Source of the DNA: Oreohelix idahoensis
Lineage: Eukaryota; Mollusca; Gastropoda; Stylommatophora; Oreohelicidae
Assembly: GCA_024509875.1 (NCBI GenBank)
Contig: JAMPIV010018772.1
Coordinates: 248,001 to 312,000 of the forward strand
Length of the DNA stretch: 64,000 nucleotides
Direction: 5' to 3'
The position numbers and the translations under genes were made by a program. The notes beneath the pieces were generated by a model. The model ran no database searches, was not told where the DNA came from, and saw only the letters and a program-made list of their open reading frames with translations. Position 1 is the first letter of the stretch, and each line of letters starts with the position of its first letter. Below are positions 22,354-34,578 of this stretch, one piece after another.

Positions 22354-23935
22354 CGGCAAGCATGATCACACTCCACCGTCCTTGATAACGTGACTCCATT
22401 ACGGCGATATCTTGATGGAATCATTCTCCATGTTCATCGCTGACTTCGCCAAGGTTGTCAGGGAAAAAGTTAAGATGCGAGTCGAGCAAATGGATTTTGA
22501 GGGACATGTTACAGCCCATAATTATGTATGCATCTATGCACTGCTTAACAATATGCAACATAGTCGACAGATTTGTGATTTTCCAGAAAGTTATCGACGA
22601 TCGATTTGAATGCCATTCATGCGCGAAGTTCACTACCATGTAACAAGTTCTTGAATTGTTTGTCTGCAATAACTTTCCTAATCTGAGGTCCTACAAAGAT
22701 ACCTTCCTTTATCTTTGCATCGCTATCTTGCGGAAACTTTTCTCGAAGATAAGTGAAAGCTTTGCTCGTTTTATCTAACGCTTTTACAAAATTCTTGATG
22801 AGCCCCAACTTTATATGTAACAGTGGTAAAATGAAGGTGTCTTTGTTAACTAATGGCTTGCGTGTTACATTTTTATGCCCGAGTTGCATACGATCCCGGA
22901 TAGGCCACACCTTTCTTGCATAATGTTCCTGTCTGTTGCGGCTGTCCCATTCACATCGGAAGCAACAAAATTTAGTATACCCAGTCTGCATGCCCGTGAG
23001 AATTGCAATGACCTTTAGGTCTCCACAAATCCGCCATTGGTAGTCATTGTACTTTATTTTTTCCAAACGTTTAGCCATATTGTCATAAGTTTCTTTCATA
23101 TGAACAGAGTAGGCGACTGGATTTGATGAAAATAGATTTCTGTCATGCAATAAGTCGGCTTTTAGGCGAGTGTTGGAAGAATCGATGAAAAATCGCCATT
23201 CGTTGACTATGTGCTCATGACCGTTTACATCTTTGCAATAGCAAATGTCATCATCCATCTCAAAGTATTGAACAAGTTCTCTGTGTCTATGACGAAATTT
23301 AGATATCGGAGTATTGGGCGCTAAAAGATTCCATTCTTTGAGTCGCGAACCGAGTAATTCCGCTTGTCCTTTGGTAAGAGCGAGATCACGTATTAGATCT
23401 GAAAGTTCTGAATGGTTAATTAAGTAAACACCATCATTCACCGGTATGTAATCTGAGTCAGAATTAGTTTCTAAAGCAGGTAAACTATCACTTTCTGATG
23501 GTTCATTTACGTCCAACGGATATTGTTCTGGTGGTACTTGGATCGGACACGTGATTGGATCATGAGGCACTGGTTTCGAAACCGATTCAATATTTGGATA
23601 AACCACAGACTTTCTAGTTTTAAAAGTGAAACAATGGATATTTGTCAAGCAGAAGTAACAATCAGTAGTGTGATTTGTATGTTCACGCCATATTACTGGC
23701 ACTCCAAAAGGCATCGACTTATGTTTCGGCGATTTTCGTAACCAACCTGCCAATGTATCGAACAAATTGCATTTTGCTTCCAAGATTTATTCGCATCATC
23801 AACTTTCGAATCTAAATAAAGTTCATATGTTTTCTTTAGTAATGGTGTAAAGTTTTTCTGGTGAACACGATCGGTAAAATATCCGCACACGTAACAGAAC
23901 AGATCAGCCGAATTTCTACAACTTCTAGAAGCCAT
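22354..23935 (-). pseudogene. Transposase copy 1 of the CACTG transposon
   Basis: The start MASRSCRNSADLFCYVCGYF contains a CxxC that may bind zinc. A frameshift near 23700-23780 separates it from the 388-codon central frame. That contains GDLKVIAILTGMQTGYTKFC, a CxxC in FCCFRCEWD, then LPLLHIKLGLIKNFVKAL. The frame stops at 22617 where copy 2 has Trp (TGG to TGA). Asp, CxxC, His and a later Glu are in the order seen in CMC/KDZ DDE transposases, but the catalytic residues are my inference. Only broken frames remain. Confidence 0.65.
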
Positions 23936-24183
23936 ATTTTGCTCAGAATTATTTCAAAATACAGTAACTATTTGAAAAATCGCGTAACATATGTCATGCA
24001 TCTTTTAGCAGTATAAAAAGTAGAATTATGTTGCTTTTTATTAATTTTTAATAAGTTATATAGTAAAAATGAAACGGAGCAAATAACGGTTTCCCAAAAA
24101 TATATTTATTCACAAATATCTTAAGAACCCGACGTGATAGAGATAAACGGATTTCAGATTTGAAATCAGCGCAAGAAACTGAC

Positions 24184-25850
24184 CTAAGAACACTTATTCT
24201 TATATAAGAAAGAAAAATGTTGTTTGTCAGTGTAATCGGCAAGCATGGTCACACTCCACCGTCCTTGATAACGTGACTCCATTACGGCGATATCTTGATG
24301 GAATCGTTCTCCATGTTCATCGCTGACTTTGCCAAGGTTGTCAGGGAAAAAGTCAAGATGCGAATCGAGCAAATGGATTTTGAGGGACATGTTACAACCC
24401 ATAATTCTGTATGCATCTATGCACTGCTTAACAATATGCACATAGTCGACAGATTTGTGATTTCCCAGAAAGTTATCGACGATCGATTTGAATGCCATCC
24501 ATGCCCGAAGTTCACTACCACGTAACAAGTTCTCGAATTGTTTGTCTGCAATAACTTTCCTAATCTGAGGTCCTACAAAGATACCTTCCTTTATCTTTGC
24601 ATCGCTAACTTGCGGAAACTTTTCTCGAAGATAAGTGAAAGCTTTGCTCATTTTATCTAACGCTTTTACAAAATCCTTCATGAGCCCCAACTTTATATGT
24701 AACGGTGGTAAAATGATGCTGTCTTTGTTAACTAATGGCTCGTGTATTACATTTTTATGCCCGAGCTGCATACGATCCCTGATAGGCCACACCTTTCTTG
24801 CATAATGTTCCTGTCTGTTGCGGCTGTCCCATTCACATAGGAAGCAACAAAATTTAGTATACCCAGTCTGCATGCCCGTGAGAATTGCAATGACCTTTAG
24901 GTCTCCACAAATCCGCCATTGGTAGTCATTGTACTTTATTTTTGCCAAAAGTATAGCCATATTGTCATAAGTTTCTTTCATATGAACAGAGTATGCAACT
25001 GGAATTGATGAAAATAAATTTCCGTTATGCAATAACACGGCTTTTAGACTAGTCTTGGAAGAGTCGATGAAAAGTCGCCATTCATTGACTATGTGCTCGT
25101 GACCGAGGTGCACCATTAGACCGTTTACATTTTTTGCAATAGCAAATGTCATCACCCATCTCAAAGTATTGAACAAGTTCTCTGTGTCTATGACGAAATT
25201 TAGATATCGAAGTATTGGGCGCTAAAAGATTCCATTCTTTGAGTCGCGAACCGAGTAATTCCGCTTGTCCTTTGGTAAGAGCGAGATCACGCATTAGATC
25301 TGAAAGGTTAATTAAGTGAACACCATTATTCACCGGTATATAATCCGAGTCAGAATTAGTTTCTAAAGCAGGTAAACTATCACTTTCTGATGGTTCATTC
25401 ACGGCCAACGGATATTGTTCTGGTGGAACTGGGATCGGACACGTGATTGGATAACGAGGCACTGGTTTCGAAACCGATTCAATATTTGGATAAACCACAG
25501 ACTTTCTAGTTTTAAAAGTGAAACCATGGATATTTGTCAAGCAGAAGTAACAATCAGTAGCGTGATTTGTCTTGTTCATGCCATATTACTGGCACTCCAA
25601 AAGGCATCGACTTATGCTTCGGCGATTTTCGTAACCAACCTGCCAATGTATTTGCACAAAGTCAAACAAACTGCATTTGGCTTCCAAGATTTATTTGCAT
25701 CATTAACTTTCGAATCGAAATAAAGTTCATATGCTTTCTTTAGTAATGGTGTAAAGTTTTTCTGGTGAACACGATCGGTAAAATATCCGCACACGTAACA
25801 GAACAGATCAGCCTAATTTCTACAACTTCTAGAAGCCATATTTCGCTCAG
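24184..25850 (-). pseudogene. Transposase copy 2 of the CACTG transposon
   Basis: A second copy with the same organisation. A TGG-equivalent is kept here, so the frame runs on through LLRGSELRAWMAFKSIVDNF to DEHGERFHQDIAVMESRYQG, near the C-terminus, where the ERFHQD would hold the last catalytic acid. An in-frame TAG near 25814 replaces the Ser codon of NSADLFC. Shifts near 25590-25680 and 25080-25180 break the rest. Comparing the copies shows they lost function independently at different sites. Confidence 0.65.
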
Positions 25851-26337
25851 AATTATTTCAAAATACAGTAACTATTGGAAAAATAGCGTAACATATGTCA
25901 TGCATCTTTTAGCAGTATAAAAAGTGGAATTATTTTGCATTTTATTAATTTTTAATAAGTTATATAGTAAAAATGAAACGGAGCAAATAACGGTTTCCCA
26001 AAAATATATGTATTCACAAATATCTTAAAAACCTGATGTGATAGAGATAAACGGATTTCAAATTTGAAATCAGCGCAAGAAACTGACCTAAGAACACTTA
26101 TTCTTTTATAAGAAAGAAAAATGTTGTTTGTCAGTGATATTAATTCAAAAAATGGTGGTTAAATGTCAAGATACAACTGTAAAATTTTGTTAAATCTATT
26201 ATTTTATAGTTTAAGTGTACATTTTGTTATTTAAATTTTAAAAACATTGTTTCACAATTTTTAAGCAAATAATTTCCAAACATTTTTTTTTACAAGTTGT
26301 AATACATATTTACATTGTATTTTTTTTTCTGTTTTAA

Positions 26338-27025
26338 CACATTAACTACCGCACGCCGGTGGGACCGGCTTTTGAAATCCTATCATTTGGACCGCAAGCC
26401 GCTCATAGCGTCGATCTAATTTTAGTAATAAAACGAATGAAAAATGTACTGAAACACTTTCTGATCTGGTTCGAAATTTTAAGTTGCCACCGGAAAACAA
26501 ATTACCAAAGCATGGTTGTTGTAGAACACTGAAAAATTGATATTATGTTCATGTTTTTCAGTATTTTCGGTTAGTTACCAAATCGTGTAAATCTGTTTAC
26601 TGTAGCAACTAGTGATAGGACCACAAGAAATGCTTGTACATCTCGTCTAACGGTTAAATATGTTAGAAACTTGTTTCAACAATTGACTGATAGATCTAGC
26701 GACGAGGACAAGAGTGAAAACGATGTGTGCACATTGATTGAAATAAGGATTTTGATAGAGATGGGGCGCAAGAAGTTATAATTGTGAAAATATTGCAAGT
26801 CGTCGGCCATCGGAGGGCCGTTAAATAGCAACAACCTCTATTAGAGTTACAGATGGTGTTTATTGTAATAGTACATTCATTTATCTTTAAAATGACGTGT
26901 AATTCATAAAAATCTGTAAACAATTACGAAAACTGCCGCTTACGTTGTGCAAACACCTACAGGATAAAATTGGGAAAAAAATTTCATTCGGCCACAGTGT
27001 GTTTTTCAATTCGGTAGTTAATGTG
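26338..27025. mobile_element. TTAA-target transposon relic (piggyBac-like)
   Basis: TTAA duplications at 26334-26337 and 27026-27029 bracket inverted repeats CACATTAACTACCG...CGGTAGTTAATGTG (14 bp perfect). TTAA target choice is typical of piggyBac elements. Inside, the fragment FQQLTDRSSDEDKSEND (+ strand, near 26675-26725) is acidic like piggyBac N-termini, but no catalytic region remains. The 688-bp length fits an internally deleted copy. Confidence 0.75.
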
Positions 27026-27029
27026 TTAA

Positions 27030-27680
27030 ACATGTCATTTAGATGCGAGTTTTCAAATTGTTGTGTGTTAACTAGTCTACACTATTTGGTTTGTTTCCAG
27101 ACTCATCACGTGTTTCATGCATGGGTATATATTTGATAGTTTGAAGAACAAGTTAAACTTGGGAATCAAAGAGTTGATTTTGACTAGAAAGATAAACGTG
27201 AAATCAGTAGTATCTAAACTTTTACTATTGCAAAGGCCATTTGTCTTTAAGAAATGACAGATTCCAGAAATGGGGAGAATGTGTTTACTCTAACAAGATT
27301 TCAACCAAGGAAAAGGTAAATAAATGTACAGCATGAAAATTTACCTGAAAAGGATAGGAATCATAAACTGGAGAGATACCATGGATGTTAGGTAGAATTG
27401 AAAATAGACTTGTGTTAGTAAGTAAACTCCAGGTTTGGGAAACTAAAGAAGAATTTGAGCATAAGAATTAAAGCTAAACAAAAAATGTCAGTTGAGACAG
27501 TGCTGTTGAATGTGGCACATTCCATTCAATGCTTGTGTGTTAGATCTCATTTTTTTTTTTTACGTTATACATTTCCATTTTGACTTTGATAGTATTTGGA
27601 GTTTCGTAGATACATGCTTTATTATGTCACAGTCTCATTTCTCTTCAGTGATGCAATATTATTCAAGAATTCTTTGTCTT
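27030..27680. other. No recognised feature
   Basis: AT-rich intergenic sequence downstream of ARL8 with no convincing frame, RNA or repeat. Confidence 0.4.
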
Positions 27681-27890
27681 TCAGCCTTTTGTCGGATCAA
27701 AGAATTTCAACTTCACGCCTTGAACCTTTTTTTTTTGCAGGTTTATTCTAGTTCTCTCAGCACCTTTTTTTAATCCTTCTAATTTCTGGGAGCATTTTCT
27801 TCTCCAATATGGTTTGGGGGGCCTTCTTATCTTTCTCCCACCCTGAAAACTCCAATACAAGGACATCCTTGTAGTGCTAGACATTACGTT
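27681..27890 (-). repeat. Degenerate RTE LINE 3' fragment
   Basis: The - strand frame with MSLYWSFQGGRKIRRPPKPY then WRRK resembles the LINE C/D C-terminal segment SLYWNSQGKRGRGRP. The similarity is short and no target duplication was found. Confidence 0.45.
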
Positions 27891-29058
27891 GAGCTGTGTA
27901 TGCTATATCTGCCTCCACTGTCTTTCGTTTCTGCTCTTTTTCTAAGCCACTGACATTTGCCTGAAATAATTTTTTAATGAAAACTTTGACCATTACTTTT
28001 ATTGATCCTGCAGGTGCTAAGACGTACATATGTCCTTCAGTATATACTGCTTAATTGTTATTCAGCGCCTAAAACTGTCCATAGCATGCAGAACTCCGTG
28101 ATCTTGTGAATGAAAGCCATTCATTTTTCTCCTGGTGTGAATTTGTTTTGACCTTTGACCACACGGTAGAGCATCCCAAGCAGCAGCATTTATGCTTGGA
28201 CTTAAACCTTTGCATAATTATGATTACATGTATTTTTGAAGGACAAAAACATAGAGAGAGAGAAAGTAATTATGAGGTTTTTATACCAATAATATGAAAA
28301 TCTTGTTACTGAAGTGTACAAAACCGCTTGCTGTCAATTCCAGTGGCCGGATTTTTCAGCAGAATGCTGCAGAGAACTTAGGTCTATCCTTGATGTAACA
28401 GTCTGCATGTTAAAGATGGAGCTCCTGGTAAGTCTACCAAGATAGTGGGATTTAGGAAGGAATATTGTTCATCGACCTGTGCTACTGAAACTGGGTGGGG
28501 TGGGTGGGGGGGGGGGGGGGGGGGGGGGGGGGGTGGGGGTGTGTAAATAAACATCTATATACATTTTCTTATTCTATGACCTATATCATGTGCAATAACT
28601 TCTTATTAATATATGTATGACAGAAGAAGGAAATACTGTTGTGACTTCTGATAATATCTCAAAGAGCACATGACAGTGTTACGTTTGTTGTAGTTTTTAA
28701 TGGAGTCAGCATTGCCTAAAACAGTAAATATGTTCTTTTGTAGGTTTATATAGCCCCAGCCATTATCAAATTATAGCTATGGATGTTTTTCACATGGCAA
28801 TATACGCATTGAACAATAGTTTTTTGCCAAATAGCATTAAGTTTGCCAGAATCATTGCTTAGATATTTTGACAAACTGAGTGTAACTATTATTTTTGTGT
28901 GTTTTAATTTGCTTTTTTATAATAATGACACATTATTCTTGAAAATGTTTTACAGTGTGCTTTTTAATGGTACATAAAATGCCTGTATTCATGGTGGGAG
29001 AAATGAGAGTACACAGCACTCCTAAAATACAAATATTATTATGCTATATAGGATGGTT
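27891..29058. other. Intergenic, with a 28-base G run
   Basis: No gene recognised. A pure G run spans 28506-28533 within a G/T-rich stretch from about 28494 to 28541. It could form a quadruplex and is a risk point for sequencing errors. The rest is AT-rich and featureless. Confidence 0.6.
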
Positions 29059-29070
29059 ACAACATGCATA

Positions 29071-29339
29071 GGAGCCGCAGTAGCATAGTGGTTAGTGCAC
29101 TGGCTTCCTAGCGCAGTGGTCTATGGTTCGATCCCCAGATGAGGTGGGAATTTTTTAGGCCACAAACGGCTCCTGGGTCGACCCAGCCCCAAATGGGTAC
29201 CAGAGCAACTCTGGGAAGGTTAAGGCGGCCGGCGTGATGCCGACCACATCACCCCTAGTGTGCCGACGGTCAAGATAATATGGGCCTAACACCATATTCC
29301 CAATATGCCTCAATGGTCGTGTAACGGGATCCTTTTTTT
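29071..29339 (+). mobile_element. tRNA-derived SINE, family 1
   Basis: Head GGAGCCGCAGTAGCATAGTG with A-box TAGCATAGTGG and B-box GGTTCGATCCC at tRNA-like spacing, then a 200-bp body ending in TTTTTTT. It is flanked by perfect ACAACATGCATA duplications (29059-29070 and 29340-29351). A second copy, about 95% alike, is at 37412-37690 on the other strand. The head is tRNA-derived but lacks a cloverleaf 3' half, so it is not a tRNA gene. Confidence 0.92.
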
Positions 29340-29351
29340 ACAACATGCATA

Positions 29352-30260
29352 ACTAGACTAGACAGTACATATTTATTGCAAAAACTGTGTTGCTCTTTCT
29401 GTATCATCGTGGGAATAAAAGGGTTTGGGTATCTGGTTAAGACAAAAACTAGGAGTAAAACTCTTGGACGAAGGGATGGCAGGGCAAAATTCATGGGTAT
29501 GCCATAGAAAGAGATGACTAGTTAGAGTAGATAAATATGGAACAAGAATTGTTTGAAAATCACCCACACTAAGACTTAGACCCCCACTATTTTTTTCGTC
29601 CAGTCAATTATAGAGGATCTTCAGACATCCAGACTATTTTTGAAATGCCATTGATTCCAACTACAGCGATTAAATATAAGAACAGACAGTAACAATGAAG
29701 ATGCTGATAAAAGTGTTGCATGATTTTTTTCTAAGCATTGCCTGATATAAGTTACAATCACTGATTATTGTTGAACTTCACTAAATACATGTCAGTATTA
29801 CAAATATCTTTGTCAAATACTTTTTTAAAAAATGAACCTTTGAAATGATTGTACATATTTTAAAGACAGTGTATTAGTACAGCATACATATTGTTCAACT
29901 ATAACTAGTACTGTTGATTAATTTAAAACTTGCTCCTTAGATAATTATAATAATTAGCACATTTTTACCATGTTTTTTTTTTCCCTCCTATTTGTTTTAC
30001 ATCACACTGCCAGTAGTTATGGAAGCCAAGCTGCAGTATATTAATCACAATTAATAGCAGTGCTTGAGACATTTTTCAAGAAGGGGTTAATCATATCCAT
30101 GTGTATTCTTTTTTTCTCCCTGTGGTCTGTCAACTTTTAATGATTTCTCCCATACCCTCTCCCCCACCCACCCACCACCGCCATATTGATCCTGATGATA
30201 TGAAAATGACATTTCACTCAACATTTGGTTCTTGAAATAAATAAATGGTGGTTTGAGTAA
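29352..30260. other. No recognised feature
   Basis: AT-rich sequence without a supportable gene, RNA or repeat. Confidence 0.4.
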
Positions 30261-30266
30261 ATGAAT

Positions 30267-30508
30267 GCCATTTTCTTGCTTGTTCTGGAGCATGGTGCCT
30301 CCACTGCAGTTGACAAACCAACCCCCCCCCCTTTTATGTGTGGGAAGCCACCATTTTCTTGCTTGTTCCGGAGCATGGTGCCTCCACTGCAGTTCCCCCC
30401 CCCCAATTTTTATGTGTGGGAAGCCGCCATTTTCTTGCTTGTTTCGGAGCATGGTGTCTCCACTGCAGTTGCACCCCCCCCTCCTTATTTTTGTGTGTGG
30501 GAAGCCTA
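30267..30508 (+). repeat. Minisatellite, about 78 bp x 3
   Basis: Three copies of a unit GCCATTTTCTTGCTTGTTCT...GGAGCATGGTGCCTCCACTG...TGTGTGGGAA, each with a C run of variable length. Open frames in several phases across it are by-products of the repeat. Confidence 0.9.
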
Positions 30509-30796
30509 CACCAAAGCATGAAATGTGCTCTGTCAGTGGTGGTTTTTGTAGGTATTTGTTTTACCTAATGATATTGCTAGCCCAATAAATAATTTCATCT
30601 TCATCACCTCTGAATTTGCAGTCATCTTTTTATTTTTTCTCCTGAGAGAGTCATTGGAACCACATGGAGATGACCTAAGGTTTTACCTACACGTACACAT
30701 AAGAGTGCACACACACATTGGTTAACTGGAAAAAAAATAACAATGCTGTGAAAAGTTTGTACTGTATGCATTCATGTGTTTTGCTACTAAAATGAC

Positions 30797-30959
30797 TGAC
30801 TTACTTACTTAGTCGTTCCTCTTCTACTGTGAGGTGTAGAGGTTTGGAAGAGAGAGCGCCATTCTATCCTGTCGGCTGTCTTCCTCCTGGCCTAGTTCCA
30901 TTCTAGTCTTTCAGAGGTTGTCTAATGTTGTCCTTCCAGCGAACTCTGGGTTGTCCTGG
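30797..30959 (-). mobile_element. LINE A family, 163-bp 3' tail insertion
   Basis: TACTTACTTAGTCGTTCCTC followed by the LINE A 3' end, truncated after GGGTTGTCCTGG. It is flanked by ACTAAAATGAC on both sides (30786-30796 and 30960-30970), showing a severely 5'-truncated target-primed insertion. Confidence 0.92.
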
Positions 30960-31075
30960 ACTAAAATGACAGTGTAATATATTCTGATTTCTAGCAAGTG
31001 TTATTAGTTGAGTGAAGATGGAAGCTTGAAGAGCATGATAGCCCTTATAAATAAAACACATTAACTGGACATTGG

Positions 31076-31497
31076 ACAAGCTAATAGCAGAAATAAAATT
31101 CACCAACAAGCTAATGGCAGAAATAAAATTCACTGACAAGCTAATGGCAGAAATATAATTCACTGACAAGCTAATGACGCTGGAGCTGGGTTGGCCATGT
31201 CCTCAGAAGAGACCCCGATGCCATCACAAGAACAGCTATGCTATGGACCCCTGGAGGAAAACGAAAGAGAGGCCGACCAAAAACAACTTGGCGGAGGACT
31301 GTGGAGGCTGAGATGCAAAGAAAGAACTAGAGTTGGGGCACTGTACGAAGGATGGCCGCCGACCGAGCAAAGTGGAATCATTTTGTTGTTGCCCTACAAG
31401 ACACCACCAGGCGTAATGGCCACTGACTGCTTTGACGGTCGGCGGCTAAGGATCAAAGAAGAAGAAGACAAGCTAATGGCAGAAATATAATTCACCT
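31076..31497 (+). repeat. Minisatellite, 30 bp x 4, split by a LINE tail
   Basis: Units starting ACAAGCTAATGGCAGAAAT at 31076, 31106, 31136 and 31166. The fourth is split by the LINE F tail at 31177-31467 and resumes at 31468. The array therefore existed before the LINE tail inserted. Confidence 0.9.
31177..31467 (+). mobile_element. LINE F family, 291-bp 3' tail insertion
   Basis: Same sequence as the last 290 bases of LINE F on the opposite strand (CTGGAGCTGGGTTGGCCATG to GGCTAAGGATCAAAGAAGAA with a GAA tail). It is flanked by ACAAGCTAATG, a piece of the 30-bp minisatellite, as target duplication. Confidence 0.9.
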
Positions 31498-31929
31498 TTG
31501 TTGTGTGTGTGTTAGCTGTGAACATGTCCACAGTATGGTATATTTTAAAAATGTGAAGATTCTGTAATTTATTCATTTGTGGCTGGCGGTGCAAGTATGG
31601 AGAGAGCATTTTACATTTGGACCAAGGATAAATACTAAGAAAATGTCCAAAGATGGAATTTAATCCATGAAAAGAGATCATCTGTGCACACTTCAGGAAG
31701 CTATTGGTGGTGGCAGAACTGTTTCTTCTACCAAATCAAACTTTGTGAACGGTTAAGGGTGGTTTGACAATTCTCTCTCTCTTTCTCCCCCCCCCCATAC
31801 ATTAAGCACTGGTTATATAATTTAATCCAGAAAAAAAACCTACCTGCAAGTAATTTAAAATTACAAAGGCTGTCAGGAGTGAACCGGCATCCATACCTCT
31901 GTACCTGGAGCTGCATTATTAAATATCCG
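31498..31929. other. No recognised feature
   Basis: Spacer left of LINE B. A CT-rich run lies near 31770-31797. No gene or repeat is supported. Confidence 0.35.
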
Positions 31930-31973
31930 AAGAGATCCAAAGAACCAGATATCAGGGGCTTATTGCTACAGCG

Positions 31974-33519
31974 GTGAGAAACACAGAAGAACAACCTGAT
32001 GACTTGGAAACCCTCTGGCTTAAATTCAAGGACATCATAAAGACAGCTGCTGCAGAAGCTTGTGGTGAAGTCCGACTTGGGAACAAGAGAAAGAGGACAC
32101 CTTGGTGGACAGAGGAAGTCAAAGAGAAAATAAGAGAAAAGAAAATGGCATGGAAACAATACTTAGGAGCTAAAAACACAGCAGGACAAATAGAGAAATA
32201 TAGAGAATATGTGATACTCAGAACAGAAGCAAAGAACAAGGTGCTAGCAGCAAAACAGAAGTCCTGGGAAGAATTTGGAGAAAAGCTAGAAAAAGATGCG
32301 CAAGAAAACCAGAAATTGTTCTATAAGACCCTAAAGAACACGAGGAAGGAAAAACAATGCCCTCTCAAATTTATAAAGGACAAGCAAGGCAAATTGCTTA
32401 CTGCCATGAAGGAAGTAATGGAAAGAATATTTCTCAGAACTCCTTGATGGTGAGCAAGGTCAAGCATCAGAAATGATAACCACTAGCACAGAAGAGGAAA
32501 CCAATGGTGATGAAGATGACATAAAGATGGAAGAACTGAAGGCAGCACTGGAGAAAATCAAGATAGGCAAAGCAGCAGGGCATGATGGTATAACACCAGA
32601 AATGGTTAAGTACATGGGAGCATCAGGTGACCTATTACTCTTAATGGTCCTACAGGCAGCGTGGTGCAACAAGACCATACCAAAAGATTGGGAGATTGCC
32701 ATCATAACACCAATTTTCAAAAAGGGTGACAATCGACAATGTGGAAACCATAGAGGCATATCCCTTCTCAGTGTCCCTGGTAAAATCTACTCTAGAATCC
32801 TAGAGCAGAGACTCCGACGCCTAGCTGAGCCACAGTTGGATGAGGTCCAGTGCGGATTCCGAGCAAACCGAAGTACTCAAGACCTAATCTTCACACTCAG
32901 ACAGCTGAGTGAAAAGGCCCTTGAGTATAAAAGTGAGATCCATCTTTGTTTCATAGATCTGGAAAAGGCGTTTGACAGGGTCCCCTGGAGCAAACTTTGG
33001 GACTGTTTGGCAAGGAAGAACATTCCAGCACCTCTGATTCATGCTATACAGAGCTTCTACAAGTCTTGCAGAAATTATGTGAGGACAGCAAACCATAAGT
33101 CAGAAGAGTTCAGGACCACCACTGGTGTAAGACAAGGTGATATCCTGCCACCTTATCTTTTCATACTCCTCATGGACGATGTTATCAAGGCATGTAAGGA
33201 GAGAACAAGAAAGTATTCAGTGGGGTACTGGAAGATGAGACAGGTATGTATTTCAGAGCTGGCATTTGCTGATGATGTTGCCCTGATTGCTAAATCAGAG
33301 GCACATCTCCATTCCAACCTGCAAGTCTGGAAGGAAGTGCTGGAGAAGAGAGGGATGGTCATAAGCAGCTCTAAAACAAAATCCATGGTGATATCACGAG
33401 AAGAAAGAAGACATCAGATTAAGCTGGGAGAACAGGTCCTGGAGCAGGTCGACCATTTTAAATATCTCGGAGCTATTATAGACCGAAAGGGAGGCATCAA
33501 AGAAGAGTTGGCCACTTGA
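31974..33519 (+). pseudogene. LINE B linker and reverse transcriptase
   Basis: Open at 31974-32447 (linker, WWTEEVKEKIREKKMAWKQY) and 32473-33519 (RT: GHDGITPEMVKYMG, SVPGKI, FIDLEKAFDRV, TTGVRQGDILPPY, FADDVALI). The break between them is an 8-bp deletion between direct GGAAAGA repeats near 32430, seen against LINE A. The frame ends at a TGA at 33517-33519 where LINE A has Arg (CGA), a CpG-type change. The catalytic Asp pair is intact. Confidence 0.9.
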
Positions 33520-34020
33520 AAAGCAGCAGCTGGGAGACTTTTTCAGGCCATAAATCGAGGATTCCTCAGCAAGAGAGAGGTTGGTAAGAAAACGAAGATG
33601 GCTGTATACTGCTCCACCTATGTCCCAGTCTTGACATATGGATGCGAGTCATGGGCAATGACTACAACCCACAAAAGCCAGATCCAAACCTCAGAAATGA
33701 GGTATCTGAGGAAGGTGGTTGAAGTAACAAGAAGAGACATGGTCCACAACTAGATGATACGTCAAGGCCTAAAATCCCACCCCCTGCAGACCTAAGTAGA
33801 ACAGTCCCAACTAAGATGGTTTGGCCATGTCTGCAGAATGGGAGAAGATCGGCTACCACGACAAGCATGGGAAACAAAGAGCCAGGGATCCAGACCCCCA
33901 GGAAGACCCAGTCAGCTGGGAGGACAACATTAGACAATCTTTGAAGGACCGAGGACTAGAATGAAACCAGGCCAGGAGGAAGACAGCCGATAGGATAGTC
34001 TGGCGCTCTCTCTTCTAAAC
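33520..34020 (+). pseudogene. LINE B C-terminal region
   Basis: Continues KAAAGRLFQAINRGFLSKRE in the same frame after the TGA, through LTYGCESWAM and RWFGHVCRM, with further stops near 33752 and 33795. This matches LINE A 13410-13961. Confidence 0.85.
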
Positions 34021-34078
34021 CTCTGCACCTCACGGTAGAAGGAGAACGACTAAGTAAGTAAGTAAGAGATCCAAAGAA

Positions 34079-34578
34079 ACTAATTCCCATAAATATCAAG
34101 TCGCTGCTTACTTACATTCCTGTCACATTTTTATTTTTATGCTATAGTCTTGAATGGACACCTGAAAATAGAAAAAAATTCTTGGTCATAAACAATAAAG
34201 TGGATGTTTGTTCAAAAAGTTGTTCCTTTCTTTAGAATGTATTTTGGTAATGATGTTTAATGTTGTAAAATTATTGTCTTTGTCGTGTGTGTATTTTTCT
34301 TGATGATAAATATGTGTCAGTAATAAATTATTAACAAATGTTTCTTTGTTTTTTTTTTTTCAGTCTTTTTATTTTCATTGAAAATTGTTCTGTGTAAACG
34401 GTGACATGAAAGAAATTAACTTGTTTGACATTATTGAGGAAGGGAAGTCTTTTAGCCACATTTACTTGATCTAAAAAGTCTGAACATCAAACCACATTCC
34501 TTGCTTTTGAAATTAAAATAGTGTTTCTGCCATATGTATTTCCCTTCTGCTTCTGTGAAGTTATCTTACATTTCATCC
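34079..34578. other. No recognised feature
   Basis: AT-rich spacer between LINE B and SINE 3; nothing supported. Confidence 0.35.

Larger units (their letters stand above)
21804..26136 (-). mobile_element. DNA transposon, CACTG termini, tandemly duplicated (CMC/KDZ-like candidate)
   Basis: The outer ends are CACTGGCTAACAAAA (21804) and, inverted, CACTGACAAACAACATTTTT (26136), followed on both sides by TTTCTTTC-like sequence: terminal inverted repeats. The flanks share AT, a possible 2-bp duplication. Order from the left: a left end alone (21804-22078), a second left end (22079) followed by transposase copy 1 and a right end (24226-24232, TTGTCAGTG), then transposase copy 2 and another right end without its own left end. 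The two transposase units are about 95% alike. CACTG ends and the transposase motif order suggest the CACTA/Mirage/Chapaev or related KDZ group; this is inference. Confidence 0.7.
31945..34063 (+). mobile_element. LINE B: 5'-truncated RTE LINE (same family as LINE A)
   Basis: A 2.1-kb copy lacking the endonuclease, ending in (TAAG)n, flanked by AAGAGATCCAAAGAA (31930-31944 and 34064-34078; the first bases overlap the tail). It is colinear with LINE A over its length and differs by scattered substitutions and small indels. Confidence 0.93.

Noticed and set aside
29071..29140. Apparent tRNA gene (A and B boxes)
   Set aside because: The acceptor stem is not closed and the same head continues into a 200-bp body with target duplications; it is a SINE.
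30261..30588. Several overlapping frames of 60-120 codons on both strands
   Set aside because: Produced by the 78-bp minisatellite; open in many phases at once, none with recognisable sequence.
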